Assembly (NCBI RefSeq): GCF_001434915.1
Contig: NZ_AZEF01000007.1
Coordinates: forward strand, 29,532 to 93,531
From: Liquorilactobacillus capillatus DSM 19910
GTDB taxonomy: Bacteria; Bacillota; Bacilli; Lactobacillales; Lactobacillaceae
DNA: 64,000 bases
Reading direction: 5' to 3'
Below, one piece after another: positions 28,252 to 38,419 of this stretch. A program made the translations under genes and the position numbers. A model generated the notes under the pieces. It ran no database searches. It saw only the letters and a program-made list of their open reading frames with translations, and had not been told where the DNA came from. Positions within the stretch are counted from its first letter, which is position 1, and the number at the start of each line of letters is the position of its first letter.

Positions 28252-29253
28252 ATGTCAGACGATGACCGCATAATATCAAGTGATTTAGTTGATGATGAGC
28301 ATGAAAGTTCACTGCGGCCGCAGATGTTTGCTCAATATATTGGACAAAAAAAGATTAAAGATGAGTTACAAGTGTACATTAAGGCTGCTTGCCAACGTCA
28401 AGAAGCGCTCGACCATGTTTTACTCTATGGGCCTCCAGGACTGGGGAAAACTACGCTAGCAATTATTATTGCAAATGAACTGAAGGTGTCTATCAAAACA
28501 ACTAGTGGTCCTGCAATTGAACGTCCAGGAGATCTAGTTGCACTTTTGAATGAGCTTGAGGCGGGTGATGTCCTCTTTATTGATGAGATTCACCGCTTAC
28601 CCAAAGTAGTCGAAGAGGTTTTATACTCTGCAATGGAGGACTTTTACGTTGATATCGTCATTGGTCAAGGGCCAACTGCACACCCTGTACACTTTACGCT
28701 GCCACCATTTACTTTGATTGGGGCAACAACAAGAGCTGGACTACTATCAGCTCCTCTACGTGACCGTTTTGGAATAGTTGCACATATGAACTATTATACT
28801 GAAGACGAGCTGTCAAAAATCGTTGAACGTTCAGCTGATATTTTTCAAACACTGATCAGTTTAAGTGGTGCACATGAGATTGCTCGTCGTTCACGAGGAA
28901 CACCGCGGATCGCTAACCGTTTATTGAAGCGTGTTCGTGACTTTGCAGAAGTTGCTCATCAAAAAAAGGTTGACGAGCAGATTGTCCAGTATGCACTTAA
29001 CTTATTACAAGTTGATGATCATGGTCTGGATGAGACTGATCGTAAAATGCTGAAAATAATGATTGAACTTTATAATGGCGGACCGGTGGGTGTGAATACT
29101 ATTGCGGCTAATATTGGGGAAGAGATCGAGACAGTTACCGAGATGATTGAACCATATTTGATGCAAAGTGGCTTTATTAAGAGAACACCGCGTGGTAGAG
29201 TTGTGACGCAAGCTGCATATGAACATTTAGGCTTGCCATATATTAGAAAATAA
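28252..29253 (+). CDS. ruvB: Holliday junction branch migration motor RuvB
   Basis: 333 residues. The AAA+ domain has Walker [12 protein letters not shown] and Walker [10 protein letters not shown]; sensor I is GATTRAG and the arginine-finger region is APLRDRFG. A winged-helix domain ends the protein ([12 protein letters not shown]). It drives branch migration with RuvA. GGAGGTG precedes the ATG. Confidence 0.98.
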   Translation: MSDDDRIISSDLVDDEHESSLRPQMFAQYIGQKKIKDELQVYIKAACQRQEALDHVLLYGPPGLGKTTLAIIIANELKVSIKTTSGPAIERPGDLVALLNELEAGDVLFIDEIHRLPKVVEEVLYSAMEDFYVDIVIGQGPTAHPVHFTLPPFTLIGATTRAGLLSAPLRDRFGIVAHMNYYTEDELSKIVERSADIFQTLISLSGAHEIARRSRGTPRIANRLLKRVRDFAEVAHQKKVDEQIVQYALNLLQVDDHGLDETDRKMLKIMIELYNGGPVGVNTIAANIGEEIETVTEMIEPYLMQSGFIKRTPRGRVVTQAAYEHLGLPYIRK

Positions 29254-29285
29254 TAACGATTCTTTTTTAAAGAAAGGTGAAAGTT

Positions 29286-30329
29286 TTGGCAGAAGAACAT
29301 TTGACAACAGAAGATTTTGATTATGATTTACCCCAGAATTTGATTGCACAGACACCATTGAAAGAGCGTGATCATTCACGGATGCTTATTTTAGATAGTA
29401 AAACGGGCGCTTATAAGGATGATATTTTCTATAATGTCATTGATCAGTTGAATGCAGGGGATGCATTAGTGATGAATGATTCACGAGTTATGCCAGCCCG
29501 CATTTACGGTGTTAAACCAGAAACGGGTGGACATATTGAAGTCTTATTATTAAATAATACCCAAGGTGATAACTGGGAGACATTAGTTAAACCTGCTAAG
29601 AGGGCAAAGGTGGGGACCCGGATCGTTTTTGGAGACGGTAAACTGAGCGCTGTTATCACTAAAGAGTTAGAACATGGTGGGCGAATGATCAGATTCGAGT
29701 ATGACGGAATCTTCATGGAAATTCTTGATCAATTAGGTGAAATGCCCTTACCGCCGTATATTAAGGAAAAGCTAGATGACCCTGAGATGTATCAGACGGT
29801 GTATTCCCGTGAAGTCGGGTCGGCTGCTGCGCCCACTGCTGGTTTGCACTTTACCAAAGAACTGCTGCAAAGAATTGCGGATAAAGGTGTACGGTTAGTT
29901 TATCTGACTCTCCATGTTGGCCTGGGAACCTTTAGGCCCGTCAGTGTTGAAAATATTGAAGATCATAAAATGCACAGTGAATTTTACCGGCTCTCAGAAG
30001 AATCAGCTAAGGTTTTAAATGATGTTCGTGCTAACGGCGGTAAAATTGTCGCGACTGGGACGACCAGTATACGAACGCTGGAAACGATCGGCACAAAATT
30101 TAATGGTGAGATTCGTGCGGATAGTGGTTGGACAGATATCTTTATTAAACCAGGTTATGAATGGAAAGTAGTCCAAGCATTTATTACTAATTTTCATTTA
30201 CCTAAATCAACTTTAGTAATGCTTGTTTCAGCATTTACAGGACGAACAAATATTTTGAATGCTTATAAACATGCTGTGGAAGAAAAATATCGCTTCTTTA
30301 GTTTTGGCGATGCAATGTTTATTAAATAA
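29286..30329 (+). CDS. queA: S-adenosylmethionine:tRNA ribosyltransferase-isomerase QueA
   Basis: 347 residues. QueA moves the ribosyl part of SAM to preQ1-tRNA, forming epoxyqueuosine. Motifs include [36 protein letters not shown] and GTTSIRTLE. The start chosen is TTG at 29286, seven bases after AAAGGTG; an in-frame GTG at 29277 overlaps that box. tgt follows, placing two queuosine steps together in the ruvAB-queA-tgt-yajC order of Firmicutes. Confidence 0.96.
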   Translation: MAEEHLTTEDFDYDLPQNLIAQTPLKERDHSRMLILDSKTGAYKDDIFYNVIDQLNAGDALVMNDSRVMPARIYGVKPETGGHIEVLLLNNTQGDNWETLVKPAKRAKVGTRIVFGDGKLSAVITKELEHGGRMIRFEYDGIFMEILDQLGEMPLPPYIKEKLDDPEMYQTVYSREVGSAAAPTAGLHFTKELLQRIADKGVRLVYLTLHVGLGTFRPVSVENIEDHKMHSEFYRLSEESAKVLNDVRANGGKIVATGTTSIRTLETIGTKFNGEIRADSGWTDIFIKPGYEWKVVQAFITNFHLPKSTLVMLVSAFTGRTNILNAYKHAVEEKYRFFSFGDAMFIK

Positions 30330-30335
30330 CGATAA

Positions 30336-31505
<1,170 letters not shown>

Positions 31506-31588
31506 AAAATTTGGTTAAAGACCTAGTCAGTAACTTAAAACTTTGTTAAAGTTATATATGTACAGGCTTTATAGAGGGAGTGAAAAAA

Positions 31589-31954
31589 ATGAACGGATCA
31601 TTACCAACAATCATAATGTTCGTTGCTTTAATTGGTTTGATGTACTTTATGATGATTAGACCACAAAAGAAACAGCAGCAGAAACGGCAGGAAATGTTAG
31701 GTAACTTAAAAAAAGGTGATGCTGTCATTACGATCGGAAGATTACATGGTGTTGTTGATAGTATAAATAACGCTGATCACACGGTAACTCTTGATTGTGA
31801 CGGTATTTTTCTGACTTTCGAACAATCTGCGATTGCAAGCGTTATACCTGCTGCAAGTAACGGCGGTACAACGATCGAAAAGAAGTCACCTGTGACTCCA
31901 AAGGAATCAGAAGAAGAAGATAGCGCTCCTGAGGATGAAGAAAAGAAAAGTTAA
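31589..31954 (+). CDS. yajC: Preprotein translocase accessory subunit YajC
   Basis: 121 residues. One N-terminal membrane helix (about 5-22) is followed by the basic IRPQKKQQQKRQ stretch, a small beta domain (GDAVITIGRLHGVV) and an acidic tail. It associates with SecDF/SecYEG at the membrane. GGGAG 9 bases before the ATG at 31589 favours it over a GTG at 31580. A terminator follows, so it ends the ruvA-yajC run. Confidence 0.94.
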   Translation: MNGSLPTIIMFVALIGLMYFMMIRPQKKQQQKRQEMLGNLKKGDAVITIGRLHGVVDSINNADHTVTLDCDGIFLTFEQSAIASVIPAASNGGTTIEKKSPVTPKESEEEDSAPEDEEKKS

Positions 31955-31968
31955 GATCATACTAGAGA

Positions 31969-32005
31969 AAGTGATGCTTAGGTAATTTTACAGGCACACT
32001 TTTTT
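31969..32005 (+). terminator. yajC terminator
   Basis: AAGTGATGC (31969-31977) pairs with GCACACTT (31994-32001) with one bulged A, then a T-run. Confidence 0.7.
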
Positions 32006-32256
32006 GTTTTCTGCAGTGAGCAAGTTAAATGAGATTCTGGTTAGTCAGAATCTAAGAAAAAAATAAGTTGTATTTCTTAAATCGCAGTGTAAGCAGAATG
32101 TCGTTTTTTAGTTTAGCGGCTAACCATTGCGGCTGTAAGAAGAGATACGAACTAGTTAGTAGAATAAAAGGGTTATTTTTAGTTAAAAACACATTAAAGT
32201 GTTAAACTAATCAACTCTTACTTTTTGAGAAATTATGCTGACTATATTGCTAGAAT

Positions 32257-32285
32257 TTGACAATTTAGGCTGAGTGTAATATTAT
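32257..32285 (+). promoter_or_regulatory. Promoter of the fab/acc cluster
   Basis: Consensus TTGACA (32257-32262), an exact 17-base spacer and TATTAT (32280-32285). The expected start is near 32292. Confidence 0.78.
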
Positions 32286-32298
32286 TCAATCATCGAAT

Positions 32299-32315
32299 AT
32301 TTCGATGTTCGAAAT
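32299..32315. promoter_or_regulatory. FabT-like operator in front of fabZ
   Basis: ATTTCGATGTTCGAAAT, a 17-base palindrome just downstream of the expected transcription start. It matches the spacing and most positions of the streptococcal FabT site as I recall it (AnTTTGATTATCAAATT). fabT is two genes away in the same cluster. Binding is inferred. Confidence 0.55.
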
Positions 32316-32343
32316 ACTTTTTGGGATAAGTGAGGTGACAAAT

Positions 32344-32790
32344 GTGGTGCTTATGGATGCACAAGAAATTATGGACCTGATTCCTAACCGCTTTCCAATA
32401 ATCTATATCGATTATGTCGATGAACTAAAGGCCGGTGAGTCAATCGTCGCTACAAAAAATGTAACGATTAATGAATCCTTCTTTAGGGGTCATTTTCCAG
32501 GTAATCCAGTAATGCCTGGGGTATTGATTATTGAAACTCTGGCACAAGCGGCTTCGATTTTAATTTTGAAATCGCCTGAGTTTGTTGGGAAGACAGCCTA
32601 TCTGGGAGCAATTCACAAAGCTAAGTTCCGACGAGTTGTTCGTCCAGGGGATGTGCTTAAGCTACATATTACCTTGACAAAGAAACGGGAAAATATGGGA
32701 ATCGTAGAAACGAAAGCGGTTGTTGATGGAAAAACAGCATGTGCAGCTGAACTGATGTTTATCGTGGCAAATCGAGACGAGAAGATCTGA
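32344..32790 (+). CDS. fabZ: 3-hydroxyacyl-ACP dehydratase, first copy (FabZ or FabN type)
   Basis: Hot-dog-fold dehydratase of about 148 residues. The catalytic pair is His50 in GHFPGNP and Glu64 in PGVLIIE. It removes water from 3-hydroxyacyl-ACP. This is one of two copies; in enterococci one copy (FabN) also isomerises trans-2 to cis-3 decenoyl-ACP to make unsaturated chains, and either copy here could do that. GAGGTGAC at 32332-32339 favours GTG 32344 or 32347; ATG 32353 is also possible. An upstream ATG at 32305 lies inside the operator and is rejected. Confidence 0.93.
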   Translation: MVLMDAQEIMDLIPNRFPIIYIDYVDELKAGESIVATKNVTINESFFRGHFPGNPVMPGVLIIETLAQAASILILKSPEFVGKTAYLGAIHKAKFRRVVRPGDVLKLHITLTKKRENMGIVETKAVVDGKTACAAELMFIVANRDEKI

Positions 32791-32859
32791 TTTTAATCGT
32801 GATATTTCGTTCTCGAATTGCAGTTAAATTGAAGTTGGATAAGGACGAACATTGAACAC

Positions 32860-33300
32860 ATGGAAAACCAAGTAAAAACAATCAATGATTCCCTTGTAAG
32901 GATTTATAATGACATTCTTTGGATTGAGGAACATGAACTGAAAAGAAGTCATTTTAAAGACGTCTCTATCAAAGAAATGCATGCAATTAATGCAATAACA
33001 ATGTATGATAAAAAAACGGCATCGCAAGTAGCAAAAGAATTGCACTTGACGCCAGGTACACTTACTTCGACTATTGATCGGTTAAGTAAGAAGAATTACG
33101 TGACGCGGATTCGGTGCAGTGATGACCGTCGTGTTGTTCGACTCGGGCTAACTAAAAAGGGACGTCTTATGTACCGAGCACATGATGCTTTTCACCGTAT
33201 GATGGTTCGGAGCTTTTTGAAAGATCTTGAACCAGAAGAAATAGAAACGATCGAAAAAGCCGTTTGTAACCTAGAGGATTTTCTTAGGGAGCATTCGTAA
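32860..33300 (+). CDS. fabT: MarR-family regulator of fatty-acid synthesis FabT
   Basis: 146 residues with the MarR winged helix. The recognition helix is in TASQVAKELHLTPGTLTSTIDRL and the wing in CSDDRRVVRLGLT. FabT represses the fab genes when acyl-ACP is abundant. The ATG at 32860 is about 13 bases after AAGGAC, a long spacing. A second weak palindrome, ATTTCG-N4-CGAATT, lies upstream at about 32802-32817, so the gene may regulate itself. Its place inside the cluster makes the FabT identity strong. Confidence 0.93.
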   Translation: MENQVKTINDSLVRIYNDILWIEEHELKRSHFKDVSIKEMHAINAITMYDKKTASQVAKELHLTPGTLTSTIDRLSKKNYVTRIRCSDDRRVVRLGLTKKGRLMYRAHDAFHRMMVRSFLKDLEPEEIETIEKAVCNLEDFLREHS

Positions 33301-33320
33301 ATTAAGGAGTAGACAGCATA

Positions 33321-34304
33321 TTGGAGACAATTAAAGTTGTCAAGACTGCTAGCTATGTTCCAGCTAAAGTTGTAACCAATGATGATTTAAGTCAGATTAT
33401 GGATACTTCAGATGAATGGATCAGCAGTCGGACAGGTATTAAACAGCGGCACGTCAGTGTTAATGAGAATACTTCACAATTGTGTTTTAATGTGGCAAAA
33501 CTACTGCTTGAAAAGAGTGGCTGGGATGCTGCATCAATTGATTTGCTGATAGTTGCGACTATGTCGCCAGACAGTTATACGCCTGCAACGGCTGCGTTAG
33601 TTCAGGGTAAGATCGGCGCACATAATGCAATAGCATTTGATGTTAGTGCTGCGTGTTCTGGCTTTATCTATGGTTTAAATGTAGCTGAAAAATTTATGGG
33701 GTCTTCGAATACAGCTTGTAAGCGGGTCATGCTAATTGGTGGAGAAGTCTTGTCAAAAGTTATTGATTGGAGTGACCGGACGACAGCTGTTTTGTTTGGT
33801 GACGGAGCGGCTGGGATGTTGTTAGAACAACAGGATGACAGTGAGAGCCGCTTTATCGCTTCTAGTTTGCATACTTATGGTGAATTAGGTGATAAGTTGG
33901 AGGCGGGAAAGACTGAAGCACTGACAGCTTTTCCTATGACAGGTGAGCATCAAATCAAGGCCTTTTCAATGTCTGGAAGAGATGTTTATAAGTTTGCGAC
34001 ACATAAAGTCCCGTTATCAATTGAAGAAGCAGTGGCCAAAGCGGGAGTAACTTTAGACCAAGTCGATTATTTTGTTTTACATCAAGCTAATTCACGGATC
34101 GTTACCCAGATCGCTAAACGCTTAGAACAACCATTAGCGAAGTTCCCAATGAACATTGCTGAATATGGTAATACTTCCGCTGCAAGTGTCCCGCTTCTCT
34201 TAGATGAATTGATTACAAATAAGACACTTAAACGTGGGCAAGTAATTGTCTTAAGCGGTTTTGGCGGTGGGTTAACAGTCGGAACACAAATTATTAAATA
34301 CTAA
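33321..34304 (+). CDS. fabH: 3-oxoacyl-ACP synthase III FabH
   Basis: 327 residues. KAS III starts each chain by joining acyl-CoA to malonyl-ACP. The catalytic triad is visible: Cys112 in SAACSGF, His in HQANSRI (near 250) and Asn in GNTSAAS (near 280). The start is TTG at 33321 with AAGGAG 12 bases upstream, a wide but workable spacing. acpP follows after 27 bases. Confidence 0.97.
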   Translation: METIKVVKTASYVPAKVVTNDDLSQIMDTSDEWISSRTGIKQRHVSVNENTSQLCFNVAKLLLEKSGWDAASIDLLIVATMSPDSYTPATAALVQGKIGAHNAIAFDVSAACSGFIYGLNVAEKFMGSSNTACKRVMLIGGEVLSKVIDWSDRTTAVLFGDGAAGMLLEQQDDSESRFIASSLHTYGELGDKLEAGKTEALTAFPMTGEHQIKAFSMSGRDVYKFATHKVPLSIEEAVAKAGVTLDQVDYFVLHQANSRIVTQIAKRLEQPLAKFPMNIAEYGNTSAASVPLLLDELITNKTLKRGQVIVLSGFGGGLTVGTQIIKY

Positions 34305-34331
34305 AAATAAAAAAAACAGGAGTGTATTAAA

Positions 34332-34574
34332 ATGACAGAACAAGAAATTTTTAACAAAGTAAAAGATATCGTGGTTGAACAATTAGATGTAGATGCAGAC
34401 AAGGTTAAAATGGATTCAGATATCAAAGAAGACCTTGAAGCAGATAGCTTAGATGTTTTTGAAATCATGAATGAACTTGAAGATGAATTAGATATCAAAC
34501 TTGAAGCAGATGAAGGCGTAAAGACAATTAAAGATGTTGTTGCATACGTAAAAAAAGAAGTCGAAGCAAAATAA
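34332..34574 (+). CDS. acpP: Acyl carrier protein
   Basis: 80-residue acidic protein that carries growing acyl chains on phosphopantetheine at Ser39 in the DSLD motif. Helices II and III read DVFEIMNELEDELDIK. GGAG precedes the ATG. It lies between fabH and fabD, so it serves the fatty-acid pathway; the dlt operon has its own carrier, DltC. Confidence 0.97.
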   Translation: MTEQEIFNKVKDIVVEQLDVDADKVKMDSDIKEDLEADSLDVFEIMNELEDELDIKLEADEGVKTIKDVVAYVKKEVEAK

Positions 34575-34597
34575 TAATTTAAGGGAGTTCTTGGATT

Positions 34598-35536
34598 ATG
34601 AAAATAGGCTTTTTATTTAGCGGACAAGGTGCTCAGTACAGCCAAATGGGGTTGGACTTATATGAATCAGATCAGGAATATCGTGCAGCGATTGACGAAG
34701 CAGCTGAACTGACTGGGATGGACCTTAAAGCTATTTACCGCAACGAAAATAATGAGTTGGCACAGACCGTCTACGTGCAACCCGCTATTGTTGCTATGAG
34801 CCTGGGGATAACCCGAATGCTTAAGAGAGATCTTCCGCAGCTGAATGTTCGCGGTATGGTTGGTTTGAGTTTGGGAGAGTACTCAGCTTTGATAGCAGCT
34901 GGAAGTTTGAATTTTAAGGATGGTATGCAGGTTTTAAAAGACCGTGCAACATATATGCAAAGTGATGCAGAGGAAACTGATGGTGCGATGGTAGCGGTTT
35001 TGAAGACGGATATTGAACTTATCAAAAAGGTCTGTCAAGAAGCCAGTACAGCAACTGAAGTTGTGTGTCCTGCAAATTATAATTCACCTAAGCAGGTTGT
35101 TATCGGCGGTAATAAAGCAGCTGTTGATCGTGCGATTAAGCTATTTCATGAGCAAGAAGTTAAAAATGTTATTCCATTAAAGGTTAGCGGGGCGTTCCAT
35201 ACCCCGCTTTTTAAAAAAGCAAGTACTTTGATGGGACGACGTCTTGCTAACGTGCGGTTTGAAAAAACAACTGTACCAGTGATTAGTAACACGACAGCAC
35301 AACCTTTTATAGCTGATCAGATGCAAGAAGTTTTGACACAACAATTGATAACACCGACACATTTTTATCAGTGTGTCGACTACATGATTGCAGTATTAGG
35401 AATTGATACGGTTGTTGAAATCGGGCCGGGTCAAACATTAAGCAAATTTACGAAGCAGATTAACAGAGACATTGAACGCTATCACATTGATAGTCAAACT
35501 AATTACCAAAAATTTATTGAAGCAAGTCGAGGCTGA
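34598..35536 (+). CDS. fabD: Malonyl-CoA:ACP transacylase FabD
   Basis: 312 residues. It transfers malonyl from CoA to ACP. The nucleophile is Ser91 in GLSLGEYSA; the E. coli form has His before that Ser, but Leu is, as I recall, usual in streptococci and lactobacilli. The second catalytic residue is the His in SGAFHTPLF (near 198). FSGQGAQ is at 7-13. GGGAG precedes the ATG. Confidence 0.96.
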   Translation: MKIGFLFSGQGAQYSQMGLDLYESDQEYRAAIDEAAELTGMDLKAIYRNENNELAQTVYVQPAIVAMSLGITRMLKRDLPQLNVRGMVGLSLGEYSALIAAGSLNFKDGMQVLKDRATYMQSDAEETDGAMVAVLKTDIELIKKVCQEASTATEVVCPANYNSPKQVVIGGNKAAVDRAIKLFHEQEVKNVIPLKVSGAFHTPLFKKASTLMGRRLANVRFEKTTVPVISNTTAQPFIADQMQEVLTQQLITPTHFYQCVDYMIAVLGIDTVVEIGPGQTLSKFTKQINRDIERYHIDSQTNYQKFIEASRG

Positions 35537-35540
35537 TACT

Positions 35541-36272
35541 ATGGAATTAAAAGGAAAGAATGCTTTTATTACTGGTAGTTCTCGTGGAATTGGGGCTGCA
35601 ATTGCACTTCAATTTGCCCAAGAAGGCTGTAATGTTATCTTAAATGGACGCAAGGAGATCTCACCTGAATTGATTGAGAAAATCAAAGCACAGGGTGTAC
35701 AGTGTAAAATTGCGTTAGGTGATGTTTCACAAACTGATGACGTCAAGAAAATGCAGACAGAAATTTTTGATGAGTTTGATAAACTTGATATTCTAGTTAA
35801 TAATGCCGGTATTACAGCAGATAAGTTAATGATCGGAATGAAAGAGAAGGATTTTCGACGGGTAATCGACGTTAATCTTGTGGGGACATTCAACGTAACG
35901 CAGGGAATCCTTAAGAAAATGTCGCGTCAGCGCAGCGGCGTTATTATTAATCTGGCAAGTATTGTCGGCTTACACGGGAATCTTGGTCAAGCAAATTATG
36001 CAGCTAGCAAAGCTGGGATTATTGGCTTAACTAAAACGATCGCGCGTGAAGGTGCACTCCGTGGAATTCGCTGCAATGCGATTGCACCAGGGATGATTAA
36101 TAGTGATATGACGGCTGAAGTTAGCCAGAAGATCAAGGACCAGATGGTAAAAGATATTCCGCTGCAACGTTTTGGTGAGCCTGTTGAAGTAGCAGAAACA
36201 GCAGTTTTCTTAGCTAAAAGTGATTACATCACGGGACAGGTTATCACGATTGATGGCGGAATGACGATCTAG
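35541..36272 (+). CDS. fabG: 3-oxoacyl-ACP reductase FabG
   Basis: 243-residue SDR enzyme that reduces 3-oxoacyl-ACP with NADPH. TGSSRGIG is at 11-18; NNAG at 87-90; Ser140, Tyr153 and Lys157 form the active site (YAASK). The frame opens earlier, inside fabD, but the ATG at 35541 directly after the fabD stop is the family start. fabF begins 13 bases after its stop. Confidence 0.96.
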   Translation: MELKGKNAFITGSSRGIGAAIALQFAQEGCNVILNGRKEISPELIEKIKAQGVQCKIALGDVSQTDDVKKMQTEIFDEFDKLDILVNNAGITADKLMIGMKEKDFRRVIDVNLVGTFNVTQGILKKMSRQRSGVIINLASIVGLHGNLGQANYAASKAGIIGLTKTIAREGALRGIRCNAIAPGMINSDMTAEVSQKIKDQMVKDIPLQRFGEPVEVAETAVFLAKSDYITGQVITIDGGMTI

Positions 36273-36285
36273 GAGGGTTTTATCG

Positions 36286-37521
36286 ATGAGTAGAGTGGTA
36301 ATTACGGGAATGGGCGCCGTTACTCCTGTAGGTAATGATACGGCTACATTTCTAAAAAATATTTTTGCGGGTAAAATTGGTTTTAATAAGATTAGCAAAT
36401 TTGATGCAAGTGAAACAGGGATTACAATTGCAGGTGAAGTTAAGGATTTTGATCCAAAACTTCGCGTCGGTAAGAAAGCAGCAAAACGGATGGACTTATT
36501 CTCACAGTATGCTGTTGACAGTGCTATTGCGGCAGTTGAACAAGCTGGAATCAATAGTGAGAACACCGATGAATACGATATGGGTGTGATTTATGGTTCT
36601 GGTATTGGTGGTTTAACAACTATTCAAGAACAGGTTACCAAGATGAATAAAAAAGGTCCGCAAAGAGTCTCACCTTTGTTTGTGCCAACCTCAATTGTAA
36701 ATATGGCTGCTGGTAATATTGCGTTACAATTTAAAGCCAAAAATATCTGTACTGCCATTGTTACGGCTTGTTCTTCAGGTACCAATGCAATCGGTGAAGC
36801 TTATCGTCAGATTAAAGAAGGCAGAGCTAAAGTAATGTTGACTGGTGGTTCAGAGGCATCAGTTAATGAGATTGGAATCGCTGGATTTGCTGCTTTAACA
36901 GCATTGTCTAAAGAAACTGATCCAACACGAGCTTCATTACCATTTGATGAAGATCGTTCGGGCTTTGTTATGGGTGAAGGTGGAGCAACCTTAGTTTTGG
37001 AAAGCTTAGAGCATGCACAAGAACGTGGTGCTAAAGTTTTAGGGGAAATTGTTGGTTACGGAAGTACCTGTGATGCCTTTCATATGACTTCACCAGATCC
37101 AACGGGTGAAGGAGCTGCAAGAGCAATGCAGGAAGCAATTTCTGAAGCAGGTGTGACACCTAAAGAAGTTGGATATATCAATGCTCACGGGACAGCAACA
37201 CACGCTAATGATTCAGGTGAAGCTAAGGCCATTAACCGTGTCTTTGGGGTTGATAGCCCAGTTAAGGTCAGCAGTACTAAAAGCATGACCGGACATTTAC
37301 TAGGAGCTGCTGGAGCGATCGAAGCTGTTATTACAGTTGCAGCACTTGCACAAGGTCAACTGCCAGCTAATGTCGGTCTAAAGAAACAAGATCCTGAATG
37401 CACTGTTAACGTCGTGACGGAGAATGCTGAAAGTGCACCAGAACTTGAATATGCAATCAGTAATTCATTGGGCTTTGGTGGCCATAATGCAGTATTAGCA
37501 TTTAGAAAATGGAGTGAGTAG
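36286..37521 (+). CDS. fabF: 3-oxoacyl-ACP synthase II FabF
   Basis: 411 residues. KAS II extends acyl-ACP with malonyl-ACP. The nucleophile is Cys162 in TACSSGTNA; the two histidines are in NAHGTATHAND (near 303) and STKSMTGHLLGA (near 340). AGGAGG precedes the ATG. No fabB is present in the window, so FabF should carry elongation of both saturated and unsaturated chains. Confidence 0.97.
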   Translation: MSRVVITGMGAVTPVGNDTATFLKNIFAGKIGFNKISKFDASETGITIAGEVKDFDPKLRVGKKAAKRMDLFSQYAVDSAIAAVEQAGINSENTDEYDMGVIYGSGIGGLTTIQEQVTKMNKKGPQRVSPLFVPTSIVNMAAGNIALQFKAKNICTAIVTACSSGTNAIGEAYRQIKEGRAKVMLTGGSEASVNEIGIAGFAALTALSKETDPTRASLPFDEDRSGFVMGEGGATLVLESLEHAQERGAKVLGEIVGYGSTCDAFHMTSPDPTGEGAARAMQEAISEAGVTPKEVGYINAHGTATHANDSGEAKAINRVFGVDSPVKVSSTKSMTGHLLGAAGAIEAVITVAALAQGQLPANVGLKKQDPECTVNVVTENAESAPELEYAISNSLGFGGHNAVLAFRKWSE

Positions 37522-37523
37522 GA

Positions 37524-37970
37524 TTGAATTATAAAGAAATACAAGAACTAATTGCGAATTTCAATGATTCACCTAGTCGTGAATTAGAGATTACTACAGG
37601 TGACTTTCATATTCGCTTAAGTAAAAACGAAAACGTTCAGCCGCAGGCAGTGATACCAAACAATGAACCACTTCAAAGAGCTGAGAGTAATCAGTCATTC
37701 CCAATTGAAGAGAAAAATGATGAAAAGATTGGTAAAACGATTGATTCCCCAATGGTTGGAAGTGTCTACTTACAATCAGAACCTACCAACCCACCTTTTG
37801 TTAAGGTAGGAGATAACGTTCATAAGGGTGATGTTGTTTGTATCATTGAAGCAATGAAGATGATGACTGAGATCAAGAGTGAAGCCGAGGGTGTTATTAC
37901 TAAGACCCTAGTTAAAAATGAAGAATTAGTTGAATTTGGGCAACCTCTTTTTGAGATTGAGGAGGCATAA
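37524..37970 (+). CDS. accB: Biotin carboxyl carrier protein of acetyl-CoA carboxylase
   Basis: 148 residues. The biotinyl domain (about 72-148) holds EAMKMM with the biotinylated Lys112. A flexible middle, about 40-70, links it to an N-terminal helix. It carries CO2 between AccC and the AccA/AccD transferase. The start is TTG at 37524, three bases after the fabF stop. fabZ2 follows. Confidence 0.96.
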   Translation: MNYKEIQELIANFNDSPSRELEITTGDFHIRLSKNENVQPQAVIPNNEPLQRAESNQSFPIEEKNDEKIGKTIDSPMVGSVYLQSEPTNPPFVKVGDNVHKGDVVCIIEAMKMMTEIKSEAEGVITKTLVKNEELVEFGQPLFEIEEA

Positions 37971-37977
37971 AAATAGT

Positions 37978-38403
37978 ATGGTTTTAGATATCACTGAAAT
38001 AAAGAAAATTATTCCGCATCGCTATCCAATGTTATTAATTGACCGTGTCGATGAGCTTGTTCCGGGCGAGATGGCCGTGGCTAAAAGGAACGTAACGATT
38101 CATGAAGAGGTTTTTAATGGACATTTTCCTAATAACCCGGTATTACCTGGCGCCTTAATTGTTGAATCATTAGCACAAACAGGGGCAGTTGCGTTATTAA
38201 CACTACCCGAATTTAAGGGGAAGACAGCTTATTTTGGCGGAATTAAAGAAGCTAAGTTTCGCCGTGTCGTACGACCAGGCGATACATTACGTCTAGAAGT
38301 GAAATTAGATAAAATTAGAAATAATGTGGGTCTAGGAAAAGGTATAGCAACTGTTGAAGGTAAGAAAGTATGTACTGCAGAACTGACATTTATGATTGGT
38401 TAA
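37978..38403 (+). CDS. fabZ: 3-hydroxyacyl-ACP dehydratase FabZ, second copy
   Basis: 141 residues. His49 in GHFPNNP and Glu63 in PGALIVE form the active site. Together with the copy at 32.3 kb it makes the two-fabZ layout known from L. plantarum. GAGGAGG at 37960-37966 sits 11 bases before the ATG at 37978; an upstream in-frame ATG at 37930 lies inside accB and is rejected. Whether this or the first copy has isomerase activity cannot be told by eye. Confidence 0.94.
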   Translation: MVLDITEIKKIIPHRYPMLLIDRVDELVPGEMAVAKRNVTIHEEVFNGHFPNNPVLPGALIVESLAQTGAVALLTLPEFKGKTAYFGGIKEAKFRRVVRPGDTLRLEVKLDKIRNNVGLGKGIATVEGKKVCTAELTFMIG

Positions 38404-38419
38404 GTTTAGGGGTGATTTG

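Larger units (their letters stand above)
31955..32343. other. 389-base intergenic region yajC-fabZ
   Basis: Contains the yajC terminator, the fab promoter and the FabT-like palindrome, listed separately. A further imperfect inverted repeat, AACAC-N6-GTGTT flanked by AGTT and AACT, lies near 32180-32207. No gene was found. Confidence 0.6.

Noticed and set aside
32305..32343. ATG at 32305 as the start of the first fabZ
   Set aside because: It lies within the FabT-like palindrome next to the transcription start and has no ribosome site; GAGGTGAC supports a later start.
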